The position numbers were made by a program, and so were the translations under genes. Below are positions 34,883-45,017 of a stretch of DNA of 64,000 nt, piece after piece. Origin of the DNA: Pontibacter flavimaris (GTDB lineage: Bacteria; Bacteroidota; Bacteroidia; Cytophagales; Hymenobacteraceae); the NCBI RefSeq assembly GCF_001907195.1, contig NZ_LVWA01000005.1, positions 868,001 to 932,000 of the forward strand, in the 5' to 3' direction. A model generated the notes under the pieces. The model saw only the letters and a list, made by a program, of their open reading frames with translations. It had not been told where the DNA came from and searched no databases. Position 1 is the stretch's first letter. The number at the start of each line of letters is the position of its first letter.

Positions 34883-36502
34883 CTACAACGTACTTTCCCC
34901 TATACTTACATTCTTCAAATACCAGCCATTCTCATCTATCACCGGAGCCGTTTCGGACTTCACCTCCACCGGCTTATCCGACAGCTCCAAGCGACGGGTT
35001 CCGGCATCTGTTCTGACTTCCATGGGTAGGGTAAAGCTGATGTTGGGGATGCGAATGGAGTAGCTGTTTTCGGAGACTTGCTCTATCACCACCTCCGGCA
35101 CCTCCGTGGTGCGCAGGTAAAGGTCGAAGAAAGGCTTGATGTCCTGCCCGGTTTCGCGGGTAAAGTACTCCTGCAGGTCGGCTGTCGTGACCTGGTTGCC
35201 ATAGGTATAAGCGGGGTCGAGGATAAACTTTTTGAGGGTGCGGAAGAAGGCCTCATCGCCAAGCAGGTAGCGCAGCGAGTGCATGACGTAAGCCCCCTTG
35301 GAGTAAATTTCCCCGTGGTACGCCTCGTCCGAGTCAACATTCTTTTCCCGCACGATGATCGGTTTTTCGTTCCGGATGTTCCGGGCAACCAGCTTTACAT
35401 GCCTCATGTAGGCCTCATGCCCGGCATGCTCCTCCACAAAAAGCCAGTCGCCGTAGGTGGTCAAGCCTTCCTGAACCCAGAAATCAGCCCAATCTTTCAC
35501 GCTCACTTTGTTGCCCCACCACTCGTGTCCCAGCTCGTGGTGCAGCAGGTGGTCGTAAGGGGCGTCGCCTACTGTCGTGAACCGGAACTTGTTGCCATAG
35601 GCGTTGATGGTCTGGTGCTCCATGCCTAAGTAGGGCGTTTCCACAATGCCCACTTTCTCCTTCCGGAACGGGTACTCCCCGAAGTACTTCTCCTGCGTCT
35701 TCAGGCTGATCTCCAGGATTTCCATCAGTTCCGTGGCCCTCTGTTCATTCTCGCGCAGCAGGTACATCACCATCGGCACCGTGTTACCCTCCACGGTGAT
35801 ATAATCGCGGCGCGTCACGGCAAAGTCTCCCACCGTAAAGTTAATGCCGTAGTTGTTGATGCTGTAGTCCGTTTTCCAGTGATAAGTGACCTGGTTTCCC
35901 TTTTTCTTCTCCGATACAAGTATGCCATTGGCAGCCACCTGGTAAGGGGCAGGTACCGAGATGAACTGGTCTACGCCCTCGTCCGGCTCATCGGAGGGGT
36001 GGTCTTTGCAAGGCATGAAGATCTTGGCGCCCTCGTTCTGGGAGGATAAACCGATCCAGTGCCTGCCGTTCCCATCTTTGGCAAAGGTAAAGCCTCCCTG
36101 CCAGGGTGGGTTAGCGGCCTCGGGTGGCGTGCCGGCATACGCTACCGTAACCGTCACGCGCCGGCCCGGCTGATATGCCTGCTTCAGCTGCACCTCCAGG
36201 GCATCGTCGCCTCGGGTATACTTCGCTTTCTTCCCATCCACCTTCACGCCATGCACCGTATAGGCATTAATCAGGTTTAGTTTGATCTTATCGGTCGGGG
36301 CCACCAGTTCTACCACAGCATCCACAGAGCCTCCGAGGGTGCGTGCCTCGGGGGCCAATTCCAGCCGCAGCGTGTAGTGCTTCACATCAAAGGTAGCCTG
36401 TGCCGGATCCAGGGGGCCGCCCCAGGCCCAGTTGTTATCCTGCGCCTGTGTGCTAAGGCAAAGGGCGCTAAAGAGCGTGAGGAGGAGGCGCTTTTTCATC
36501 AT
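34883..36502 (-). CDS. M1 family zinc aminopeptidase, exported
   Basis: 539 residues with a signal peptide (1-20, ending TQAQ). N-terminal beta domain, then the catalytic domain with the substrate-binding GMEHQ (293-297, a variant of GxMEN) and zinc motif HELGH (322-326) plus the third ligand Glu344 in WVQEGLTTY. The ERAP-like C-terminal domain is absent, giving the short M1 form common in Bacteroidota. It would cleave N-terminal residues from peptides in the periplasm. It precedes namZ on the same strand with a 26-base gap downstream of namZ, so the two are likely cotranscribed (namZ first). Confidence 0.93.
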   Translation of the reverse strand: MMKKRLLLTLFSALCLSTQAQDNNWAWGGPLDPAQATFDVKHYTLRLELAPEARTLGGSVDAVVELVAPTDKIKLNLINAYTVHGVKVDGKKAKYTRGDDALEVQLKQAYQPGRRVTVTVAYAGTPPEAANPPWQGGFTFAKDGNGRHWIGLSSQNEGAKIFMPCKDHPSDEPDEGVDQFISVPAPYQVAANGILVSEKKKGNQVTYHWKTDYSINNYGINFTVGDFAVTRRDYITVEGNTVPMVMYLLRENEQRATELMEILEISLKTQEKYFGEYPFRKEKVGIVETPYLGMEHQTINAYGNKFRFTTVGDAPYDHLLHHELGHEWWGNKVSVKDWADFWVQEGLTTYGDWLFVEEHAGHEAYMRHVKLVARNIRNEKPIIVREKNVDSDEAYHGEIYSKGAYVMHSLRYLLGDEAFFRTLKKFILDPAYTYGNQVTTADLQEYFTRETGQDIKPFFDLYLRTTEVPEVVIEQVSENSYSIRIPNISFTLPMEVRTDAGTRRLELSDKPVEVKSETAPVIDENGWYLKNVSIGESTL

Positions 36503-36528
36503 ATGGTTTCCTGATCTATACGTTCAGG

Positions 36529-37785
36529 TTATTTATACAGCAGGTACTTCTTGCGCACCTTCCGGAAATGCGCCTGCTCCTTATCCCATGCTTTTACGAT
36601 TTCCTGCGGCGAAAGCCCGGCCTGCAGTTGTTCCCGTACCCTGGGCGTGCCCCAAAGCCTGTCCATGCGGCCCTCGCGCCACTCCAGTTGCTCCGGGTAC
36701 AGGGTCCTCAGCGCGTGCAGGATGTAAACGCCCGCCTTGGCGGATTCGAAAGCCTGCCGGTCAGTGATCACCATCTCGGCCCCGGTGCACTGCTCACCCA
36801 TGAATTTTGGCGGGTAAATCTTGATGCCATCCACCATGCTATCCGGCACGAAAGAGACAGGATGGAACGTAACACCTTTCAGCTTATAGCCATTCAACTG
36901 ATCGGATAGGCGCTGGCCGTCTATCCAGGGTGCGGCAATGCGCTCGAAGGGATGCAGGGTGCCACGCGCCTCCGAAATATTGGTACCTTCCAGCAAACAG
37001 GTGGCGGGGTAAACGGCGGCGGTGGTCAGCGTCAGCATGTTAGGCGATGGCTTGATCCAGGGCAGCTGGGTGTCGTCGTACCATTGCCGGCGGGTGTAGT
37101 GCTGCATGGGGATTACTGTTAATTTCGCCTGGGGAAGGTCGCGTTTGGCGCGCTCGTCGTTAAACATCCGGGCCAGTTCGCCCACTGTCATGCCGTGCGT
37201 TACGGGCAGCTGGGCCACCCCGCTCACCGGCTCCCCTGGCTTTCCTCCCACTGGGCCATCGACGTAGGTGCCGCCAATGGCGTTCGGACGATCCAGCACC
37301 AGGTACGGGATATTCTGCTCGGCAGCGGCTTCCAGCACATGGTTCATGGTGGCGATGTACGTATAAAAGCGCGCGCCGATATCCTGAATGTCGAAGATCA
37401 GCACATCCACGTTCTGCAGCATCTCCGGAGTGGGCTTTCTGGTTTTGCCGTAGAGCGAGATTACCGGAAGGCCGGTTTTGGTGTCGGTGCCGCTGGCTAC
37501 ATGGGTATCCTGGTCACCACGGATGCCGTGCTCGGGGCCGAAAAGGGTTGTCAGCGTCACCTCCTGGCTTTCGTGCAGCACGTCCACCAGATGGCGGCCA
37601 TCGGGCAGCAGACCGGTATGGTTGGTTACCAGGCCAATACGCTTGCCTTTTACCAGGGGCAGGTACTCGGGGGTTAGCAGGCGTTCGGCCCCGATGATGA
37701 CCCGCGGAGCGGAAGATTGGCCAAAGGCATGGCAGGGCAGGCTCAGGGCCAGCCACAGCAACAGGAGTGTAAAGCGTTGTTTCAT
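36529..37785 (-). CDS. Exo-beta-N-acetylmuramidase NamZ-like protein (DUF1343)
   Basis: 418 residues with a signal peptide (1-22). The DUF1343 pattern is strong: LVTNHTGLLPDGRHLVDVL, TTLFGPEHGIRGDQDTHVASGTDTKTGLPVISLYG, DIQDIGARFYTYIATM, LDRPNAIGGTYVDGPV and the YPATCLLEGTNISEARGT region. The family was shown in Tannerella and Bacillus to remove terminal MurNAc from peptidoglycan fragments (GH171). It would work in the periplasm on cell-wall turnover products or outside on foreign walls. Followed closely by the M1 peptidase gene. Confidence 0.92.
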   Translation of the reverse strand: MKQRFTLLLLWLALSLPCHAFGQSSAPRVIIGAERLLTPEYLPLVKGKRIGLVTNHTGLLPDGRHLVDVLHESQEVTLTTLFGPEHGIRGDQDTHVASGTDTKTGLPVISLYGKTRKPTPEMLQNVDVLIFDIQDIGARFYTYIATMNHVLEAAAEQNIPYLVLDRPNAIGGTYVDGPVGGKPGEPVSGVAQLPVTHGMTVGELARMFNDERAKRDLPQAKLTVIPMQHYTRRQWYDDTQLPWIKPSPNMLTLTTAAVYPATCLLEGTNISEARGTLHPFERIAAPWIDGQRLSDQLNGYKLKGVTFHPVSFVPDSMVDGIKIYPPKFMGEQCTGAEMVITDRQAFESAKAGVYILHALRTLYPEQLEWREGRMDRLWGTPRVREQLQAGLSPQEIVKAWDKEQAHFRKVRKKYLLYK

Positions 37786-37863
37786 AGGGGTAAGATAGCG
37801 CTTTTCAGGGCACTGTCAAACCAGGGAGAGTAGCTATACTTTAGGAGTACTATACTTTTGAGA

Positions 37864-38316
37864 TCAATGGCTATAGAGGCCCATCAGTTCTCCGGTACCA
37901 ATGATGTGGTTCTCCATTTTCAGGAAAACCGCCTCCTTGGCGCTGCCCGCCGGGAGGCCCAGGCGGGTATCCAGCGCATAGAGCCTGAAATAATAGCGGT
38001 GCGTGCCGATAGGGGGGCAGGGGCCGTCATAGTTGGTATTGCCGAAATCGTTGAGGCCCACCGTGCCCGGTACGCTGTCCTCCTCAATCGTATGAATAAG
38101 CGGCATGTCGTACACCAGCCAGTGCGTCCAGTGGCCGCGGGGGGCATCGGGGTCGTCCACTAGCAACACAAGGCTCTGCGCTCCTGGCGGGATATCTCCG
38201 ATCTCCAGGGGCGGGTTAACATTCTTCCCATCGCAGGTATATTCCTCGGGAATGGTATCGCCGGACTCGAGAGCGGGGCTACTGAGTGGAAGATTTTCGA
38301 TGACGTTGGTTTCCAT
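37864..38316 (-). CDS. YbhB/YbcL (PEBP) family protein
   Basis: 150 residues, phosphatidylethanolamine-binding protein fold. Signatures: YTCDGKNVNPPLEIGDIP (about 26-43), LVLLVDDPDAPRGHWTHWLVYDMP (about 49-72) and GPCPPIGTHRYYFRLYALD (about 97-115). Bacterial members bind small anions or lipids; the function is not established. There is no signal peptide, so it is likely cytoplasmic. Single gene. Confidence 0.92.
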   Translation of the reverse strand: METNVIENLPLSSPALESGDTIPEEYTCDGKNVNPPLEIGDIPPGAQSLVLLVDDPDAPRGHWTHWLVYDMPLIHTIEEDSVPGTVGLNDFGNTNYDGPCPPIGTHRYYFRLYALDTRLGLPAGSAKEAVFLKMENHIIGTGELMGLYSH

Positions 38317-38374
38317 GGCAGCTTTGAAGTATGAATCAGTGTAAAGCCCTTATACGTGAAGCACGATAAAAAAT

Positions 38375-38420
38375 CCCTTGCTCCGGCCTGTTGCCTGTAA
38401 ACAGAGGGCCGGGGCAAGGG
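38375..38420 (-). terminator. Terminator of the LLM oxidoreductase gene
   Basis: CCCTTGCTCCGGCC (38375-38388) pairs with GGCCGGGGCAAGGG (38407-38420); on the minus strand the stem is followed by ATTTTTTATCG. It starts 7 bases after the stop. Confidence 0.8.
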
Positions 38421-38426
38421 GACCTG

Positions 38427-39437
38427 TTACTTTTTAGCAAGCTCAGCCAGCAGCTCGTAGGAGCGCAGCCTGGCCTGGTGATCGTAGATGTGCGAGGCAA
38501 ACATCAGCTCATCCACCTGGGTTTCTTCCAGGAAGGCGCTGATCTCTTCTTTCACGGTGGCCGGCGAGCCGATGAACGTATAGCGCAGCATCTGTTGCAC
38601 GGCATACTTCTCAGACGGGCTCCACAGGTCCTCCATACTTTCCACCGGTGGTTGCTGCGGGTTGCCCGTGCCTCGGATCACGTTCAGGAAAGCCTGGTAA
38701 AGGGTGGTGGCCAGTTTCTCGGCTTCTGCGTCCGAGTTGGCGGCCACGCCGTTCACGCAGGCGATGGCGTAGGGTTCCTTCAGCTGCTCCGATGGCTGAA
38801 ACGTGTCGCGGTAGATCTTCAGGGCCGCCTGCAGGGCAGCGGGGGCAAAGTGGCTGGCGAAGGCAAAGGGAAGTCCCAGCATGGCAGCCAGTTGGGCGCT
38901 GTACGTGCTGGAACCCAGCAGCCACATCGGTACCTCCAGCCCCTGGCCAGGTATGGCCCGCACCCTGGCAGTCGGATCCACCGGGCCAAGGTAGTACTGC
39001 AGTTCCTGTACGTTTTTCGGGAAGTCATCCACGTCGCCGCGCAGGTCGCGCCGCAGGGCCATGGCTGTCAGCCCGTCGGTGCCCGGCGCGCGGCCCAGTC
39101 CCAGGTCAATGCGGCCGGGGAACAGCGACTCCAGCGTGCCAAACTGCTCGGCCACCACCAGCGGCGCGTGGTTGGGCAGCATGATGCCACCGGAGCCCAC
39201 GCGTATACTTTTGGTGCCGCCCGCAATATGCCCGATCAGCAAAACAGTGGCGGAGCTGGCAATACCAGGCATGTTGTGGTGCTCTGCCAGCCAATAGCGC
39301 TTATAGCCCCATTCCTCCACGTGGCGGGCCAGGTCCAGACTGGTTTTAAAGGAATCCGAGGCAGTTTTTCCCTCCAGTATCGGCACCAGGTCGAGTACGG
39401 ACAAAGGAATCTCAGACAACTTTTTGTTGCTGCTCAT
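38427..39437 (-). CDS. LLM class flavin-dependent oxidoreductase (luciferase-like)
   Basis: 336 residues. Bacterial-luciferase-like TIM barrel: [84 protein letters not shown] and [24 protein letters not shown]. It is closest to the MsnO8/YhbW-type subgroup that uses reduced FMN. The substrate is unknown. Monocistronic, ended by a clear hairpin terminator. Confidence 0.93.
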   Translation of the reverse strand: MSSNKKLSEIPLSVLDLVPILEGKTASDSFKTSLDLARHVEEWGYKRYWLAEHHNMPGIASSATVLLIGHIAGGTKSIRVGSGGIMLPNHAPLVVAEQFGTLESLFPGRIDLGLGRAPGTDGLTAMALRRDLRGDVDDFPKNVQELQYYLGPVDPTARVRAIPGQGLEVPMWLLGSSTYSAQLAAMLGLPFAFASHFAPAALQAALKIYRDTFQPSEQLKEPYAIACVNGVAANSDAEAEKLATTLYQAFLNVIRGTGNPQQPPVESMEDLWSPSEKYAVQQMLRYTFIGSPATVKEEISAFLEETQVDELMFASHIYDHQARLRSYELLAELAKK

Positions 39438-39586
39438 ATCTCTCTTTTTAGAAATGTAACGGTATAAGAAACAATATAGCCTTAGTTAAATCGTACCAGG
39501 GCCTATATTTATATACGACAGCTAAATACCGCTTTTGTTTTCGGAAAAGGATATGCCTGTATGGTGCAGGCAAGTATAAAGTATGG

Positions 39587-40138
39587 TTACTCCTTGCCGG
39601 GCACGGTCCAGAAGTAGATCTTGGAGCCGTCTACCTCAATGGTTTGCTCCGGCTCCCAGTCTCCCATATCAAAGGCATGCGACACGATGCGGGTGCCGGG
39701 TTTCAGTTGGCTGAGCAGTTTGGGGCGCAGTTTCTGGTTTACGGCTGGCAGCAAGTATAAGGTCACTACCGAGGCCTGGCTGAAGTCCTCCTCAAACAGA
39801 TCGCCTTCAATAAACCGTACCTTATCCGTAACACCTGCCTCGCGGGCGTTTTCGTTGGCCTCCTGTATGCGCTCCGGGTTGATGTCGATGCCCGTGCCGG
39901 TGGCGCCATACTTTTTAGCCGCCGTAATCACAATCCGGCCGTCGCCGCAGCCCAGGTCATAGATCACGTCGTCTTCCGTAACATTAGCCAGCTCCAGCAT
40001 GGCGTCCACCACGGCTTGCCGGGTGGGCACATAAGGCACATCCGGCGTGCGCTTCATAACGGCCTCCTGCGCCTGCACAAAGGCCGTGGCGCTGAGTAAG
40101 ACTAACAACGAGAGCAGGGAGTTTCTAAGGATTCTCAT
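39587..40138 (-). CDS. Exported class I SAM-dependent methyltransferase-like protein
   Basis: 183 residues. Signal peptide (about 1-23, ending VQAQ), then PYVPTRQAVVDAMLELANV and a Rossmann methyltransferase core with motif I YDLGCGDGRIVI (about 60-71), acidic end of strand 2 GIDINPERI, and SVVTLYLLPAVNQKLRP. A SAM-binding fold behind a signal peptide is common in Bacteroidota annotations but unusual biochemically, because SAM is cytoplasmic. Substrate unknown. Monocistronic. Confidence 0.85.
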   Translation of the reverse strand: MRILRNSLLSLLVLLSATAFVQAQEAVMKRTPDVPYVPTRQAVVDAMLELANVTEDDVIYDLGCGDGRIVITAAKKYGATGTGIDINPERIQEANENAREAGVTDKVRFIEGDLFEEDFSQASVVTLYLLPAVNQKLRPKLLSQLKPGTRIVSHAFDMGDWEPEQTIEVDGSKIYFWTVPGKE

Positions 40139-40317
40139 AGGTTTCGATTTAAGTATAACAAGTATAGAAAGTCAGCTGACTGCAGTGATGTGGCAGCGGC
40201 TGTTGTGGGTGGGGCAGCCGGGCTAATTTATGATGGGCGCAGGGTTCAAGTCATACTTCTACGATTAGTACTTAAGTGTGGTTATTTATTGTTATGTAAT
40301 GTTTCTATACTTTTGAT

Positions 40318-41745
40318 CTATGCTTTCTTGGCAGCCTGAAGTTTTTCAAGCGTAGGCAGGGCCAGCAACAGCAGCGCCCCGATCAGAAGCACTGCTACGC
40401 CCACCAGGGCACCGAGTCCGGTATACACCAGGCTGGAGTAAAGCAGGTAGGCGCTGGTGCAGCAGAAGATCAGCGGCGTAAGGGGGTAAAGCGGCACACG
40501 GAACGGGCGGTGCCGGCGGGGCTCCTTGCGGCGCAGCACGAACAGCGAAATGCCCACCAGCAGCAGGAAGAACCAGAAAACCGGTGCCGTATACTCCACA
40601 ATCGTCTCGAACCCGTTGCGGGTGATATAGCCCAGCCCGATCAGCGCCAGCGCGATGGCCCCCTGCACCAGGAAAGCGTTTACCGGCGAGGAGGTCCGGG
40701 GGTTCCACTTGCCCAGGAAGCTGAAAACTGGAAAATCGCGGCCTAGGGCGTAGTTGGTGCGGGCGCCGGTAAAGATGGTGGCGTTAGCAGAGGTAAGCGC
40801 AGACAGGGCCACGATCACGCCGATCAGCACCAGACCCCCTTCCCCAAACGTAAGGCGCATCAGATCTCCTGCCACGGCATCCGACTGTGATATGCCACTC
40901 ATACCCAGTATATTCAGGTAAGATAGGTTAATTAGTACATAAATAGCAGTGATGAGCAGGATGCTCACGATCATGGCGCGGGCCATGCCCCTGCGGCCGG
41001 AGCGCAGCTCGGCGGAGATATAGGCTGCCTCGTTCCAGCCTCCAAAGGTTAGTAGCACAAACACCATCGCCAGTCCCAGCGCGTTACCCGATTCGGGTGC
41101 GGCGGCGGGTGCGGTAGCAGCGGCATCCGCAGGGGCAAAGAAAAGTCCGGCAACTATCACGAGCAGAACACCCAGAATCTCCAGCGCCGTCAGCAGTTTC
41201 TGAGCGCCAGCCCCCACACTGATGCCGATCAGGTTGATGCCCGTAAGTATAACGACCACCAGGGCCGCGTAGAAGACTGAGGATAGCTCCCCCATACTGT
41301 ACATTTGTGCCACATAATCGCCGATAATAAAGGCCAGCAGCGCAATGGATCCGGTTTGGATGACGCTCATGCGGGCCCAGGCAAACAAAAAGGCGGGTTT
41401 CCTGCCAAAGGCGCGGGTCAGGAAATGGTAGTCGCCGCCGGCGTTGGGGAAGGTGGTGGTCAACTCGGCATAGCAAAGGGCCCCGATCAGCGACACCACG
41501 CCACCCAGCACCCAGGCTAACAGGAACATGCCGCTGCTATCGGTATTGGCCGCCACCATGGAAGGTGTCCTGAAAATACCTGCGCCCACCACGATACCCA
41601 CAATCACGGCAATCGCATCGGTTACGCTCAATACGGGCCTGGGCTCGGCTGGTGCCTCGGGGACGTGCCTGGACTCAGGGTAAGCAGGCGTATGCGCGGT
41701 TTCCCTGCCCTGTAGCCTTGTTTCTGTGCCTTTAAAGTCTTCCAT
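40318..41745 (-). CDS. APC family amino acid permease
   Basis: 475 residues. A hydrophilic 40-residue N terminus is followed by 12 membrane helices. APC signatures: VGIVVGAGIFRTPSMVAA in helix 1 (about 49-66), ELTTTFPNAGGDYHFLTRAFG (about 93-113), and FGGWNEAAYISAELRSGRRGMARAMIVSI (about 232-260). It resembles LAT/serine-type exchangers; the substrate is not predictable. The unusually long, Pro/Glu-rich cytoplasmic N terminus may be regulatory. It diverges from the Deg protease gene. Confidence 0.9.
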   Translation of the reverse strand: MEDFKGTETRLQGRETAHTPAYPESRHVPEAPAEPRPVLSVTDAIAVIVGIVVGAGIFRTPSMVAANTDSSGMFLLAWVLGGVVSLIGALCYAELTTTFPNAGGDYHFLTRAFGRKPAFLFAWARMSVIQTGSIALLAFIIGDYVAQMYSMGELSSVFYAALVVVILTGINLIGISVGAGAQKLLTALEILGVLLVIVAGLFFAPADAAATAPAAAPESGNALGLAMVFVLLTFGGWNEAAYISAELRSGRRGMARAMIVSILLITAIYVLINLSYLNILGMSGISQSDAVAGDLMRLTFGEGGLVLIGVIVALSALTSANATIFTGARTNYALGRDFPVFSFLGKWNPRTSSPVNAFLVQGAIALALIGLGYITRNGFETIVEYTAPVFWFFLLLVGISLFVLRRKEPRRHRPFRVPLYPLTPLIFCCTSAYLLYSSLVYTGLGALVGVAVLLIGALLLLALPTLEKLQAAKKA

Positions 41746-42088
41746 ACGTAGGTGGTTTTGGGTACAGTGAAGATGCGCTCCGTGTAGATTGCCTTTTTAC
41801 GGTAAATAGCAGGTTTTAAGTGGTTTACAGGTGCATGTTTTTTGCCCCGGACAGTAGCGGCATGTCTGGATTCTCCAGGTGAAACCGGCGCTGAGGCCCC
41901 GGCAGCCCATTAGCAGCACGCTGGTTATACTTGTACTGTGCCGGCAGTGGTGTTCCCAAAACATTAAAATTGAGCACTGCGTTGTAGAGAAAGGCTCGCA
42001 TACTTAAGCCCTTGTCCTCCTTAAAGTATAAAGCCTGATCGCTGCATTTATACTTTATAGGACGTCAATCTATACTTTAACGAAAGCT
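41746..42088. other. Divergent promoter region between permease and Deg protease
   Basis: 343 bases without a gene. AAGTATA/TATACTT units cluster toward the Deg start (about 41930-42075), with no hairpin repeat of the island families. Both flanking genes start here, so promoters must lie within, but no clear TTTG/TAnnTTTG pair could be fixed. Confidence 0.5.
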
Positions 42089-43591
42089 ATGAAAAGCATT
42101 GGAATTATTATACTTACGGCCCTGATAACTGCTGTCCTGGTTGTAGCAGGAATCTGGCTTATTCAAAATCAAAAGGAGGAAAGGGAAGGCCTGTTTCAGG
42201 AGCAGACCATAACCCTGAACAGCAGAAATTCCCGCTCCGTATCATCTGCCGGCAACCCGGATTTTGTCCGGGCGGCCTCCGCAGTAACGCCTGCCATCGT
42301 GCATATCACCACCGTGTACGAAGGCACCGGGGTGAACCGTTCCTACCCAAATCTTTTTGGGATGCCCCAGTCTCCTGCTCCGGCCAGTGGCTCCGGCTCC
42401 GGCGTGCTCATCTCTGCGGACGGTTACATCGCCACCAACAACCATGTGGTAGAGAACGCTTCGGGGATAGAGGTGGTGCTGCCGGACAAGCGCAGTTACC
42501 AGGCAAAGCTGGTCGGGGTGGACCCCAGTACCGACCTGGCCTTGCTGAAGGTGGAGGCGAAGGAGCTTCCGTTCGTCACCCTCGGCAACTCAGACAGTGT
42601 GCAGGTGGGGGAATGGGTACTGGCGGTAGGGTATCCGCTCTCGCTGAGCTCCACGGTGACGGCCGGCATCATCAGCGCCAAAGGAAGGAGCATCGGCATA
42701 TTGAACCGGCCGAGCCAGGGGAACTACGCGGACCCAAGCCGAGTAGCCGGCAACACGGCCATTGAGTCCTTTATCCAGACCGATGCGGCCATAAACCCGG
42801 GCAACAGTGGCGGGGCTCTGATTAATACCGACGGGCAGCTGATAGGCATCAACACGGCCATTGCGTCGCAGACGGGGAGCTACGCCGGCTACGGCTTTGC
42901 CATACCTGTGAACCTGATGCAGAAGGTGGTCAGCGACCTGCAGAAGTTCGGGGAGGTGAAGCGGGGGTACCTGGGAGTAAGTTTTCCGGCCCCGGCCGTG
43001 GAAGACCAGATCCTGAAGGAGCGCGGCATAGACCCGGCCTCGGTGAAAGGCGTGTACATCATGGGGGTTCAGCCTAAAAGCGCCGCCGCTGCCGCAGGCC
43101 TGGAAGAGGGCGACATCATCCAAAGTATAAAAGGTGTGAATGTGGCCTCCTCAACAGCGCTGTCGGAGCTCATTGCCCGCCAGTATCCCGGCGACAAACT
43201 GGAGCTGACCTACCTGCGGAATGGGAAATCACGAAGTGCCGACGTGGTGCTGCAGGGCGAAGAGGCCATGCTGGCAGCCAGTGGCGGCGAGAGTGCAGCA
43301 AAAGGACTGCAGGCAAAGCTCGGAGCTACGTTCGAGCCGGTGCCTGACCAGGTAAAACAGCGGTTCGGGCTCCGGTCCGGTGTGTACGTGATGGAGGTGC
43401 AGCAGGGCGGCTTTTTTGATATGGCAGGCATCCCGCGCGGCGCTATCATCACGGGCGTGAACGGCAGGCGCGTGAACAGCCTCTCGGACATGAGCAGGGC
43501 CGTCGAAACTTCCGGAGGAGGATCTGTGCGCTTGGACGGCATCACGCCAAGTGGCAGCAGCTTCGTGATCAGTATTCCGCTTGGTGCCTAA
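42089..43591 (+). CDS. Deg/HtrA family serine protease
   Basis: 500 residues. N-terminal membrane anchor or signal (about 5-25), then a trypsin-like domain with triad His119 (ATNNHVV), Asp149 (STDLALL) and Ser240 (NPGNSGGAL), and two PDZ domains (about 295-395 and 400-495, with GVYIMGVQPKSAAAAAGLEEGDII and GVYVMEVQQGGFFDMAGIPRGAIITGVNG). It degrades or refolds misfolded envelope proteins in the periplasm. All catalytic residues are intact. Bacteroidota usually have one or two Deg homologues under envelope-stress control. Confidence 0.95.
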   Translation: MKSIGIIILTALITAVLVVAGIWLIQNQKEEREGLFQEQTITLNSRNSRSVSSAGNPDFVRAASAVTPAIVHITTVYEGTGVNRSYPNLFGMPQSPAPASGSGSGVLISADGYIATNNHVVENASGIEVVLPDKRSYQAKLVGVDPSTDLALLKVEAKELPFVTLGNSDSVQVGEWVLAVGYPLSLSSTVTAGIISAKGRSIGILNRPSQGNYADPSRVAGNTAIESFIQTDAAINPGNSGGALINTDGQLIGINTAIASQTGSYAGYGFAIPVNLMQKVVSDLQKFGEVKRGYLGVSFPAPAVEDQILKERGIDPASVKGVYIMGVQPKSAAAAAGLEEGDIIQSIKGVNVASSTALSELIARQYPGDKLELTYLRNGKSRSADVVLQGEEAMLAASGGESAAKGLQAKLGATFEPVPDQVKQRFGLRSGVYVMEVQQGGFFDMAGIPRGAIITGVNGRRVNSLSDMSRAVETSGGGSVRLDGITPSGSSFVISIPLGA

Positions 43592-43632
43592 GATTTCGTG
43601 GAAGTATGGTTCGGGAAGTATGAAAATCCCGG

Positions 43633-44781
43633 TTACAGCAGCAGCGTGTCGATACGGTGGGCCTGCACCATGCCCTCGCACGGCGACCAGGCGTAAATGG
43701 TGAAGCTGCCATCCTGTGAGGCCACCAGGGCCATGCCATCGTGCTGATCGTGCACGAACTGCGCCGCCGACAGGTGGCGGGTGCCCCCATGCTGCGATGG
43801 GTGTATAACCGCCGGCTTGCTGCCCACCACCGGCTCCGTGAACAGCAGGCTCCGGACGGGATCGCTGCCAATCCTGCGGCCTATCTTTATACCGAAGGCC
43901 AGCAGTTCATACTCCTCAGAGAGCAGGGTGGCTCCGTCTATGGCGGTCAGCCCGGCAATGCTGTCCACCTCCAGCCGCAGTGATTCGCGCCAACGGCTCC
44001 GCTTTTTCTCCTCTTCATCCTGTTTCATCAGGTCTGCCAGCCCGCAGAAGGCCGGTTGTAAGGAGTAGGTGATGGGATGCACGATGGACTCGCGCCAGGC
44101 TGAAGTGCCGGCCGGCACCACCAGCAGGATACCGCCGCGCCCGTGGGCCCGCATGGATACCGCCATCTGGATAAGCACATTCATGGGAGCGCCTGCAGCG
44201 GCCGGTGAACTCAGACGGAGCAGATTGGTGAGCAGTTCCGGGCAATCGGGGAGGCTGGCGGTGCTCTCGTCCACCAGCTTCACCTGGTCCCCCTTGAGCA
44301 CTGCCACGTTGGCAAACTTACCGAAGCCGTCTTCCCGGCGGTGCTTTACCACCAGCAGTCCCGGCTCCGGAACATCCACAATGAAGCAGTAGGGAGGCAC
44401 CAGCCGGGTGGTTCCCCACACGCGCAGCTCGCCAAGTACGGTCCACACGCCCAGGTGTATGCCCGGCCGCTGCACACCCGGGGAAATCTTATTCAGGGCC
44501 TCCGGTGTAAACGGGAGCTGATCCTCGAACAGGAGCGGTTGACCAGCTTTGTCGGGTGGCAGGAAGGCAATGGATATTTTAGGCGATTGCCCCTCTTCGC
44601 GTCGCAGGCTAGCCCAAAAAGCAGTATCAATAAACGCTTCGATGATATGCTGGGGTGGGGCAGGGGCCAGCACCTCAGCACCCAGCTCCTGTGCCGACGC
44701 CAGCTGCCTTGCGAAGTGCTCTTCTATACTTGGGGCAACCGACTGTGCGGCCTGGTACGTTGTCTGGAGATGTAAGTGCAT
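43633..44781 (-). CDS. DACNV (DisA N-terminal-related) sensor domain protein
   Basis: 382 residues. It looks like the DACNV family, a proposed sensor domain related to the DisA diadenylate cyclase fold: AHGRGGILLVVPAGTSAWRESI (about 213-234) and, near the C terminus, GGTRHLSAAQFVHDQHDGMALVASQDGSFTIY, which recalls the DisA GTRHRAA...A motif. The family name is from memory and a profile search would settle it. The active-site DGA motif of true cyclases is replaced (AIDGATLLSEEYELLAFG is the closest), so cyclase activity is doubtful; ligand sensing is more likely. No signal peptide. It converges with the Deg gene. Confidence 0.7.
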   Translation of the reverse strand: MHLHLQTTYQAAQSVAPSIEEHFARQLASAQELGAEVLAPAPPQHIIEAFIDTAFWASLRREEGQSPKISIAFLPPDKAGQPLLFEDQLPFTPEALNKISPGVQRPGIHLGVWTVLGELRVWGTTRLVPPYCFIVDVPEPGLLVVKHRREDGFGKFANVAVLKGDQVKLVDESTASLPDCPELLTNLLRLSSPAAAGAPMNVLIQMAVSMRAHGRGGILLVVPAGTSAWRESIVHPITYSLQPAFCGLADLMKQDEEEKKRSRWRESLRLEVDSIAGLTAIDGATLLSEEYELLAFGIKIGRRIGSDPVRSLLFTEPVVGSKPAVIHPSQHGGTRHLSAAQFVHDQHDGMALVASQDGSFTIYAWSPCEGMVQAHRIDTLLL

Positions 44782-45017
44782 TGGCTCAAGGATGGTGTAA
44801 TTACCGGTAAAGCGTCTAATTTAGCAAAAGATTACATTACATACGCGCCTGCTCATGCTATGGTCTGGTAAATGCAAGTTTTCCGAAAGTATGAATTATC
44901 ACCAGGAAATCCACTTATCTAACTCTATGCGTGGATTATGCTTTTATACTTGTAAATCAGCTATTAGCACGTACTTTAGAAAAGTAATACTTTAACCAAA
45001 CTAGCAAAGCAAACTTT

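Noticed and set aside
38391..39467. 358-codon plus-strand open frame
   Set aside because: Antisense to the LLM oxidoreductase gene, which has clear motifs and a terminator.
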